The position numbers were made by a program, and so were the translations under genes. From Gonium pectorale (taxonomy: Eukaryota; Chlorophyta; Chlorophyceae; Chlamydomonadales; Volvocaceae), in the NCBI GenBank assembly GCA_001584585.1, contig LSYV01000020.1, positions 899,107-963,106 on the forward strand: a DNA stretch of 64,000 nt. Reading direction: 5' to 3'. Of this stretch, positions 1 through 17,829 are shown piece after piece; within the stretch, counting starts at the first letter, position 1; every line of letters starts with the position of its first letter. Below the pieces are notes generated by a model. The model was not told the origin of the DNA and made no database searches. It saw nothing but the letters and a program-made list of their open reading frames with translations.

Positions 1-1759
1 CGATGCACCACCCTCCCGGCTGCACCAACCCACCAGGTGCTCCCGCAGCTCTGTCACGTTGCCATAGGAAACCAGCCACAGGGCCGACAGCCGGTGGCCC
101 ATGTCCGCCAGCCGCCGCACCAGCTGCGCCGAGGCGGCCGGCTCGTCGCAAGCCAGCAGCGCGTCGGCGCCCGCCTTGTGGACGCGAGAGGCTGCGACCG
201 TGCCACAGCGATGGCGGCCAGGAGGGAAGCGTCGGAGAGGGAAGGTTTAGGGCAGGGAAGGGGCGGCGGACAAGGGGCGCAGGTTACTCTGTCTCTGCGA
301 AATGCTTTTTCGCGTCGCCTCACGGAGCCGTGCCGATAAGAAGGCTGTGTTGCAGTGACAGAAGAGCATGGTCGGGACGGGATGGGGCGGGATCAGAAGT
401 GGAGATTGAATTGGCTTCGCTCGCTCCAGCAGCGGCAGTAGCAGTAAATTGGCGGGCCCCGGGAGGGCCCGCCACGCTGCCGCACAGCCGCGCCGTTTCG
501 ACGCCGGTGCGTACGTCGCGGCACCATTAGCACCGCCCATCCCGCCCACGGTGACCATCCCGGGAGCCCTCGTGGCCGCCTCACCCAAACTCCGTGCCGC
601 GCCGCCCTGCCGGGAACACGGCGGCCCGTCCCGTCCCGCGCCCTCCCGCCGCAACGGCCACCAGCCCCCTCACCCGCATCGTCCCAGAAACCCGCCGTCG
701 CCGCCTCCGCAGCCGTGTAGTTTATCACCGCCACCACCCCAAAGCCGGGGCGCAGCTTGGCCAGCGTGGGCACCTGCCGCACGGCGCCGGCGCATAGCTG
801 CAGGTGCAGCGCTGAGTTGCTGGTGCCCACCACCGCCAGCCGGTTGATGCCGCTGAACGCCATCGTCCGCACCAGGGTGTCAGTGTAGGTGGAGGCTGGG
901 GAGAAGAGCCCAAACACCAGCGGCAGGTCCAGCACGTACACCGAGTCCCGGGCCGTGCAGCAATGGAGGAGGATGCGCGACGCGGCGTCGGACTGCAGCG
1001 CGTCCTCCATCGCGTTGATGCCGTTGCCGCCCAGCAGCACATGAACGGGTAGGTGGCCCGGGTCGCCCGTGACAGGATCTGTGGTGGCCACGGGGAAGGT
1101 GAAGGGGCGGGGAAGGGGCATCACGCAGCACTGAAGGGAGAGGGGGGGGTTACAAGCGCCGATTATGGAGCTCCGCAGGGCCAGGCGGCAAGCGGCTCAG
1201 CTACCCAGAGGTGGAGGGTACCTGGGGAAGATCCCTGTGTGAGGGAGGTCATGGCGCGCGCCCGGTCGGGCTCGGTGCAGTTGTGGGTCACCAGACGGTA
1301 CTGCATGCGTAGCCGGAAGCGGGCGCCCGTGGCGTCGAGCAGCTCAGCAGGGGGCTGGCGGGACAGCCAGTCGAAGAAGTATGAGTAACCGAGGGCTGTC
1401 TGGTGGAAGAGGGGCGCGCAGGGGCCTGAAGGAGGGGAGTGGGCAGGACGGACCAGGGAAAATGTGGTCGATACTGGGGCAGGAGTTGAGGAGGAAGGCG
1501 GGCAGTCCTCAAGCGGGTGGGAGAGAAGGATCACGGCAACGGAGGGCGATTAGTTTGACGGCGCGAAGCGCTTGCGACTGGCTGCAGCTGCCGCGGGCCA
1601 ACGGACGAGATGTGGGGAAAACGAGGGGGGACGCGGGGTGTTCCACCTACCCTCGGAGCCAATGGACGCGCCGACGCGAACGACCAGCTCTGTGGGGCTG
1701 GCGGCTGCGCGGCATAAAATGCAGAGCAACAGGAGCGGCGCCCAGCCACGCGGCGACAT
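1..1759 (-). CDS. Secreted type-1 periplasmic-binding-fold (receptor ligand-binding-like) protein, 5' part
   Basis: Partial gene; the 3' part lies beyond the left edge. Four exons join in phase: 1759-1651, 1395-1222, 1078-674 and 191-<1, with phase 1 at each junction. The start is the ATG opening 'MSPRGWAPLLLLCILCRAAA', a clear signal peptide; an in-frame ATG at 1816 would put about 19 polar residues in front of it. Exon 2 carries 'YSYFFDWLSRQPP', exon 3 'LDLPLVFGLFSPAS' followed by a predicted helix/strand alternation, and exon 4 'ALWLVSYGNVTELREHL'. This order resembles the first lobe and hinge of Leu/Ile/Val-binding or ANF-receptor-type ligand domains. In green algae such domains occur in large secreted or membrane receptors, some fused to nucleotide cyclases (family knowledge); no C-terminal domain is visible here, so the role is unknown. 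An unrelated secreted protein cannot be excluded. Confidence 0.6.
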
Positions 1760-2754
1760 TGGGTGGTGGCTCCAGCCAACTTTGCAGCTGGTTCCAGCTA
1801 CTTCGCCGCCTTCCACGAATCAATTTGCATGGTTTTTAAGCGTACTTAGGAGGGTAGCTTCTGGCTGAAATGCCATAGGAGGTCTTTCGAGTTAGGTTGA
1901 CGACTATACAGCCGAAGCCATGAGAGGCTTGAGACTGGCCTATTAAGCATCATGAAATGCTAGGGCACCAAGTTGTCTACAGGCGGATTGAGCACACGCA
2001 GCTGAGCGTCCAGACTTCTTATGTGGTTTGCACAAATTCATCTAGGCCGCTTATGTGCGAAGCTTGATTGTTCTTGCCACACCCCACACGCTACGCCATA
2101 GCAAACGCGTCATCAGCACGTATTGCCGTGTTTTCGGTTATCAAGTCGTGTCAGACGGTTCGTCTCTTCGTCGGGCCTCTACCTACTACTGGATTCAATA
2201 CGTATGGGAATTATTGTCTTTGCGATTTCAGGCGCTTCATGTGTGAAGCCAAACAGCACCAGAGCACGCTCATGAGGGGACACGGGGCACGGGTAGACGG
2301 GTAGAATGGTAGACGATGTGGCCCAGATGAATTGAGACGTGGACGCCGCCTCCCGTTACCCTCAGCGCTCCGACCAGGCGGCACGAGGCGGCAGGGCAAG
2401 TCGAACGGCAATCCTAAAAAGCCAGGTTGCGGGTTCTGAGCCCTACGGCTAACCAGAATTCTTAAGGGTGTTTTCCCCTCTCTGCTATGGCCACTGCTAT
2501 GGCGGGTCGGGAGCCAATCGGCTCGTGTGGCCTGCAACCCCTCTCTGGGGGAGCCTGTAATCTGTAATCTGTATATACGGCGCAAAGCCTACGCCGGTAC
2601 GTTCCTGGGCTGGCTAAGCAGAGGATACGCCGGCAGGCACCTCTGATGCAGGTGCACACACTTCCGGGCTAACATCACCCCTTCGACTGCCTCTGGAGCT
2701 GGGTCCTACAACGACACCATCATTTTCGCTCTTACGCTCGTCGTATGCGTTTGT

Positions 2755-2806
2755 GGGCGGAGCCCCCGCCGCGAAGCGGCTTTGGGGGGCCGGAGCCCCC
2801 TGGGAT
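2755..2806. repeat. GC-rich hairpin with internal direct repeat
   Basis: The 10-mer CGGAGCCCCC occurs twice about 30 bp apart and brackets a small perfect stem, GCCGC-GAA-GCGGC. Runs of C and G on either side can extend the pairing. Just upstream (about 2712-2750) lies a 35-40 bp segment shared with TBCD intron sequence at about 9207-9247. Compact GC-rich hairpins like this are common repeats in volvocine genomes, including their organelles (general knowledge). No function is evident. Confidence 0.5.
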
Positions 2807-3705
2807 TGGTATGGTCCGTCCGTCTGCACCAAACTCCATCCTACGCATAATCAATTAGTGCAGTCTCGTATTAATAGTATTCCTTATATGTTTGTAGAAT
2901 TTCATGGCCGTTGGTTAGCATTTGACGATGGTCAACGCGTCCATTGGCTGGTCAGCTTGGGAAAGCTGCCTCACCCAAACAACACCAACTGCACCGAAAA
3001 AAGCCATGATCATACCGTGAGATATGCACATACCACTGCTAGACGCCCGGTCTCTGAGTTCCTTGCTGGCGCTCACAGTCCTCGCAACCATGTCAACCAT
3101 GGACACGGTCACGACTCAACCCGCCACAAGCCAAGCGGGGCTTCTCTAATGAACCTTGGTGCCCGCTTGCAGACAAACACTAGGGTTCATGACGGGTTGA
3201 CACGATTATGCCTCTCTGTCTCGCTCCCCTACCCCTTATTAGGGCCATAGGGCGGGTGCGTGCGGGCTGCCCATGCATCCGTTGCGGTACACATATACGT
3301 TCCACCCTTTATGACCTAAATCCCCGGTACGGTCTCACGGGGCTCCGCCCTTTTCCATGCTTCAAGGAAGCTTTTCCCCTACTTGTCCTTTTCAACACTT
3401 CCGGGGAGACAGCTCAATAAGAACGATGCGCCAGTGCGCAACCCAAGCGCATACACACATAAACGGAGGGCGTAGTAACTGAAGGCACTTCTCGGTAAAA
3501 AGCACACGTAAGCAAGGTCTTGAAACCAGCATCATCCGGAGGGGCACGTACAAGAACCGTGTCGCATCTCCAACGCCATCCTACGCCGCGGCGGGCTGGG
3601 CACACGACCGGTCTGGTAATAGCCATTAACCGCTGAGCGCCGTCGGACCGGTGGCCATGACAACAACACTGCCGAGCAACTCCGGCAACTAGCAGTCCAT
3701 CAGGT

Positions 3706-3871
3706 TTAGTCCAACAAACCGGGTAAGCTGGTACGCCGTTCATTTGGGCGGGGGGCGGGAGGAACGTCACCTGACTTGCTTACCCGCCCGCCCTACTGGA
3801 AAAGTCGCGCCTTCGGGTGTGTATGACCGTCGAGACGAGCTTTCTTCGCAGACTTTTCTCTTTGTTCCTAG
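3706..3871 (+). repeat. Dispersed repeat, copy A (near full length)
   Basis: Shares its order of blocks with copy C at 51592: a 5' block 'GGTAAG(C/A)TGGTA', then 'GGAACGTCAC' or close, 'ACCCGCCCGCCCTA', the core 'TCGCGCCTTCGGG' plus 'GTGTATGACCGT', and a T-rich tail with 'CTCTTT'. No ORF and no obvious terminal inverted repeat are visible. It is probably a short non-autonomous element. Confidence 0.65.
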
Positions 3872-5253
3872 ACACACGCACGTCTGTGCACACCTGGGTT
3901 GAATGGGCATGTTCCGTGCATGGCAGCGGGTAAAAGCAGCCAATGACCGGAGCGGGCTAGGGCGCCCATCTGCCGCTCCCGGAGGCGCGTGCCCACCTGC
4001 GTGCACTGTTGCTGCCGCGTCGGCGGCGGAGCTGCGACGCTGAAGGGCGGCACGGCAGCGGATGCGACGGACGGCTCCATGTCCGCCTGGGCAGGCTGCG
4101 CAGCTCACCCAGAGTTTCGTATTCGTTTGATGTACATGTTCGTTTCACGGTCATCAGACACGTGTGTATATGCGTGTGTTGTCCGGTGTACGGCGCTGTT
4201 GTGATTGTCGTGCAGATTCCAGTTTGGCACACTTCCCGCTCTCGATGATGGTTTTCCCGCTTTGGCATTGAGTCCCGAGGTGCCCGGTGAGTGAACCAGC
4301 GCCCGGTTTCTGCCCAACTCAGGTCAGTGGGGTACCATTCCTGCCTGCGTTTTGGGCGCTCCCGCCTGTTACATACCTAGTAGGCTTGGCTGTTGCCCCG
4401 ACTGACTCATGTGCAGCTACAAATTCTGGATTGTGGACACGTGTGGACCGCGGACTGGGGTCGGACAGGGCTGGGTGGGCATAGGCTTCATTGGATGGAC
4501 ACAAGCCACAGATCCTGGTACCTTACATCCCACGCCATGGAATGCTGGCTCCCGACGAGAGACCGTGTGTGGCCTTCTTGCAAACCCGTGTGTGGGTATT
4601 TGCACAAAATGTCGCATGCCCCTCGCGGCACATGCCACTTTAACAAGCCCTCTTCTCTGGCGCTATCGCATAGGTCAGCGAGAACGGCGCTGATTCGCGC
4701 CACCCGAAAATCAATGTAGGTCAGCGCAGTCAAACGCGGTCATGACGTCAGTGAGCGCATATACGCGCATCCCACGCATAGGAGTCGCAAGCCAAGACGG
4801 TACGTGTTAAACACGAATGCAGTTCATCAGTACTGTCAAGATGGGCCGAGTCGCGCTGATCGGTGCCCGCAATGGAAAGCAGTGCATACAAAAAAAGAAT
4901 GTGCAGAGACCGCCAGCTTGACAGGGGGCACTGAGCAGTGCGCAAGGCCGTTGTGCCCAGACCACCGCACCGCACACCACGCCGCACAGTTACGCAGCCT
5001 CGCACAGCCGCACACGCACTCCTGCAGTCCACGGCGGCTGCGGCAACAGTATTCCTGTGCCGCCAGTGGTGGCTTCCTACCCTCTCAGTTCAATCCCCAG
5101 ATAAGCGCCAGGCGCTGCTGCAGCACCGCAGCCCCCTCCCCGCCGCCGCTCTCTTAACTAGGCAAGCACACCGGCGGCAACCCGGCCAGTGCCCGCTCCT
5201 CTCGTGGAAGCCCCCGAGTGGGTTCCGCCAGCACCATGCTCACCGCCACGCAA

Positions 5254-6584
5254 TTAGTGCTGAGGGGGGTAGAAGGCCTTCCACCACCCTGAAGACGAGA
5301 GCGGAAGGGTCGCCGAGGGAGCAATTAGTCAGAACGTGCTGAACTGAACGACCTCCCCAGGACAGGGAGACAAGGGCGCTTCAAGCGAGCAGGGTATCTG
5401 AGCATGCAGCCACGCATGCAGGGCATGTACGGGCTGCCCTACAGCGTTGTCCCTACACTTGCACTACCTGACATGCTCAAGCCCTAGCTCCGTTTGAAGT
5501 CATGCCCTTTACAACTGTCCACGACATCCTCCACGATAGATCATCTGCATCTCCAGATCTCCTATTATCCGTTGCCTGTTACCCTGCGGCCCACTGACTC
5601 ACCAGGGGTGTAGCGGGCATAGGGCGCAGTCCACTTGGCGGGGGCCGGGAAATCCGGGACCTCACCGCCGGCGGCCAGCACCTCGGCATCGCTCAGGTCC
5701 TTGAGGTCGATCTTCAGCACGCGGTCAATGCGGAGCTTCATGAACCTACAGGGAAAAGGCCACGGGGAGCAGTGGGGGGAGATTCAGCACGGCCAGTGTG
5801 CGCATACGCGCCGCACGCAAGCAGTCCGAGGCAAGGAGCCAGAGCGAGGTGGATCCCGAGGACAGGCGCCAATCAGTCCCATAACGAAAGCGGATGAACC
5901 CATTGAGAGGACACCGACCAAAAGGAATGGGGCTGGCCTGGGTAACGTCGGGAAGGGGCGACACGCCGGGTGCGATCCTAGATCTACGAGTGTCCAAGCA
6001 ATGCATACAATATCTGCTACAGAAAGAACTAGGTAGATCTAGAAGGGCAGCCCAGGCGCGAAATGGGCCGACAAACCATGACCTGAGAGCGTGACAACCG
6101 GATCTTCGCCCCAAAACGCGAACACAGCAGCACAATACACTCACGTAATCCAGGTCTTGTCAGTGGAGACCAGCGCGACGCAGGGGCGCTTGACCTGCTT
6201 GCCCAGCTCAGGGAACTTAGCGTCCAGCCACTTGGGATCCGCCACAAGGTAGAAGTCAGTATCGCGGTTCTGCTCCTTGTAGAAGCGGACGCGCTCACGG
6301 AGCTGCTCAGCAATCGACTCGTTCTGGGGATCGTTGAAGAAGAAGTCGCTGTTGCACACCAGAGCCGACCACTCCTGCGTATCCATGTAGGGTTAAGCGA
6401 ATTGGAAGTGAAAGGCAGGGACACGGCTTCGATGACTCGCCTTGGTGGCCTTCGGCGCCTCCGCGGTGGCAGCGCGCGAGGCAACGTTGCGCGACGACAC
6501 CGGGCGAACTGCGGTGAACGCGCGAGCAGCGGGGCGGCGGCTCACGGCCGAGCCGGAGGTAGCGGGGGTCATGCGCAGAGCCAT
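5254..6584 (-). CDS. YCF54: Ycf54 homologue, Mg-protoporphyrin IX monomethyl ester cyclase accessory protein, plastid-targeted
   Basis: Needed for aerobic ring closure of Mg-protoporphyrin monomethyl ester to protochlorophyllide, where Ycf54 supports the diiron cyclase AcsF/CHL27 in the chloroplast (family knowledge). Four exons, 6584-6441, 6374-6145, 5745-5603 and 5288-5254, give 552 nt (183 aa) with every phase matching. The first 48 residues are Arg/Ala/Ser-rich with few acidic residues, as in a transit peptide. The core shows the Ycf54 signatures 'RERVRFYKEQN', 'TDFYLVADPKWLDAKFPE', 'RPCVALVSTDKTWITF' and 'KLRIDRVLKIDL'. The C-terminus is 'YTPGWWKAFYPPQH', its last residues on a 35-nt terminal exon. 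Intron 1 appears to use a GC donor (AAG|GCGAGT). The start is the first ATG ahead of the transit peptide. The Chlamydomonas name CGL78 and tobacco LCAA refer to the same family. Confidence 0.95.
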
Positions 6585-7334
6585 TTCGCAAAGTGCAGGC
6601 ACCTTAGTACAACTAACGTGTAAGTATCGGCTCAAGGCGAATACATGAAAGGTCGCTGAGCGGCATTAAGTAGTTAATCGAGATTAACTGATTCCTCGCT
6701 CCAAAATCTGCAGTTGTACCCGGTACAGTTGGTACATTACAGGCGAATGGTACGCTCCGGTGTGCACGTACGCCCTACACTCGCAGTGTAGAAGGGGCAT
6801 ACCCAAAAATGTCCCGTTGTCCCCAGTGAAGGCCTTGTCGCTCGATGAACACGCCGCCACCTTCAGCGGCGTACCCGGACGCCTTACTGGGCCTCGGTGC
6901 AGAAGTAAAGGACTATGCAACGCCTTAGCCATCCCCGAGGACTCGCGCCCCTTGTCGCTTCGTCTTCGCCTCGGGGATACAAGCGCACTGATGATGCGCA
7001 CAACCATTACGCCAAGATGCAATCCCCTGTTCTTATGATCGCCAAGTTCAGCCTCAGCTCCTAGCCTGACCTCCCAAAAAGGCGACGGAACATGCGCCCT
7101 AGCACATGTCCAACACCCGCCATCCGCCCAACGACAAACGATTCCAGGCGTTTAGACTCGCCAGCTCGACAAGCCATACGCCACAACCTCCCAGGCCCTC
7201 TTGGCCTCGTCCCCCTAGGGTCCTCGTAGCACCTGCCCCAGCCCACGCGCGCCGCTTCACTCACGCTACTTGCATTATCCACAATCTCCTTCATACCCAA
7301 ATCCTCCCACTAGTTACCCCGTGGTACTCTTCCA
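6585..7334. other. Spacer between YCF54 start and TBCD stop
   Basis: Holds the YCF54 promoter (including the dyad at 6672-6689) and the TBCD 3' untranslated region. A TGTAA on the minus strand lies near 6736. No further gene is seen. Confidence 0.6.
6672..6689. promoter_or_regulatory. 8-bp inverted repeat upstream of YCF54
   Basis: AGTTAATC-GA-GATTAACT is a perfect 8-bp inverted repeat with a 2-bp centre, 88 bp upstream of the YCF54 ATG. It stands out as an AT-rich dyad in GC-rich DNA. A role as a dimeric transcription-factor site is inference from position and symmetry only. Confidence 0.35.
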
Positions 7335-16235
<8,901 letters not shown>

Positions 16236-17099
16236 ACTGTTACAGCGAGTTTTGCGCGCGCAAATCCAAGACCTTAGGAACTCTGCATGATCTGAAGAGA
16301 AGAAATGTCAGATAACAAACAATTTGAACAGAGCGTATCGGAAATGAGACGCCACATAAGGATGTTGCCGTACAGCTGTGTGTTTCGTGCCTCTAGGAGA
16401 CGACCTTCATCACCTGCGGCCGCCTCATCAGGACCCAGCCGAAGTACTCCTGCTAGTCTCCCTGGACCGCAGACGCGGCACTGTGTCTCTCTCAGCAGGA
16501 GCTGTAGCGCGTCGATGACGGTCTGCTGCTGTCAAGGCCGAAGACGTGCACCGAATCAGTCTATGCCGGGTCGCGAGCCACCAGCGCCGGCCGCTCGTGG
16601 AAGCGCGGCCTGACTGACGTGCCCCTGCAAACTGCCTCAGCAGTGACTCTTGCTCATTGCGTGCTCTATGCCTGCTGCTTTTGTGGGCAAGGCCTGCAGC
16701 TCTTTGTGCGCATCGGGAATGCAGGTTAGGCGTGCATGCCTGCAGGAACGCGTTCAGGCCACAAGTGCGCGAGGTGTGCGGTTCTCGGCCCGCAATACGC
16801 CAATGCAGATTTCTCATTTTTCCAATGCACAGGTCATGGCGGTGAGCCCGCCCCACATGAATGACCACCCCACATTTCGTCAGGTAACGAGGGTAACGTT
16901 GCCACTGGTCCGCACCGGGAGGGCCCGCCTGCTCGTCTCCCTCGCCAAGGGATGACATTAGCTGAGAACATCCAGTTGACCGGTGTCGCGGGAGTCCTGC
17001 TTGAGTGTAACGTGGGGCCCACGCCAGAGTATCTCCGCTGCGTTATGGCCGGTTCCTGGTTCCCGGCCGTAAGGGGTGGGGACTCCGGCTGGCGGGCGC

Positions 17100-17250
17100 C
17101 TGGATTCCGACCGGCCGGAGTCTGGATTCCGCCCAGCCGCACCCAGGATTCCGCCCAGTCGCACCCGGATTCCGACTGCCCGCACCCTGGATTCCACCCG
17201 GAGGCAGTCTGGATTCCGGCTGCCCGCGCCCGGGATGCCGCCCCACCGGA
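17100..17250. repeat. 22-bp minisatellite, about 6-7 units
   Basis: Units start with (T/A)GGATTCC followed by a variable GC-rich 14-mer; consecutive unit lengths are 22, 22, 22, 21, 22 and 22 bp. The units differ at several positions, so the array is not freshly expanded. It lies about 580 bp upstream of the methyltransferase-like ATG. Confidence 0.8.
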
Positions 17251-17349
17251 CCGCAGCCCCGGCGTGGTGGAAGCCAGGATCGCTGCAAGCATAAGCTAGG
17301 ATTACTCCCTGCAGAAACCCCGCGACACGCTGCGATGGTATCCATCTCC

Positions 17350-17470
17350 CGGTTGGCCGGTCTTGTCATCCCTCTGGCCATGCCCTGTACTCGACGCCCT
17401 GCTGGAAATATCGCACCCCCGGGTGTGTATGACCATAGAGGCGTTTTCGTGTTTCCGTTTCCTTTTTCGC
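17350..17470 (+). repeat. Dispersed repeat, copy B
   Basis: Carries 'CCCTGCTGGAAATATCGC', then 'CCCGGGTGTGTATGACCAT' and 'AGAGGCG' and a T-rich tail, matching the core and tail of copies A and C with substitutions. Confidence 0.6.
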
Positions 17471-17829
17471 GACCACACCCTTCTTGGTGAGTAGCAAGGG
17501 GGGTCCTATTTTAGTCATGTTTGCTATGAGCCCTATCCTCACAGAATGGGTGGTGAACCTTATGACATTTTGGGGGGTACTCCATACTGTGGCTTACCCT
17601 CCACACACGGATGCATGGATGTGTATCCCATCATCGCCAGAGTTCGTGTGTCAGCCGTTACCACATGGCGCAAGATGAACTGGTTATCAGAATACAGGCC
17701 ACGGCGACAAGTGTCGGGGATGTGCTGGATTCAGCCCGGTTGAGTCTTGGATCCAGCAGTAATACTGTAATAGCGCTCGCTCACCCTCATTTACCCTCTT
17801 GGGTCTTCGTGCTGTAACCGATATCCACC

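Larger units (their letters stand above)
1760..5253. other. Intergenic region, gene-poor, with repeats
   Basis: It lies between the 5' end of the secreted receptor-like gene and the 3' end of YCF54. I found no ORF with family-like sequence or splice-consistent exons on either strand. It holds a GC-rich hairpin near 2755-2805, an AT-richer stretch at about 2820-3060, and copy A of the dispersed repeat at 3706-3871. The promoter of the 1759 gene must lie in the first few hundred bases, but no TATA box stands out. Confidence 0.6.
16236..17829. other. Divergent promoter region between TBCD and the methyltransferase-like gene
   Basis: About 1.6 kb separate two head-to-head genes. The region includes a 22-bp minisatellite (17100-17250) and copy B of the dispersed repeat (17350-17470). 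A 176-codon open frame on the minus strand (16958-16428) has no family-like features and is not called. No TATA box is obvious on either side. Confidence 0.6.

Noticed and set aside
2425..2455. Possible tRNA T-arm (GGTTCTGAGCC-like)
   Set aside because: It lacks the TTCRA consensus, and no acceptor or anticodon stems pair around it.
2915..3112. Met-rich short minus-strand frame resembling a mitochondrial subunit fragment ('HGMIMAFFGAVG')
   Set aside because: The resemblance to cytochrome oxidase is limited to a few residues and does not extend; not enough to call a mitochondrial insertion.
16428..16958. 176-codon minus-strand open frame upstream of TBCD
   Set aside because: Arg/His/Ser-rich composition typical of non-coding frames in GC-rich DNA, with no domain or splice support.
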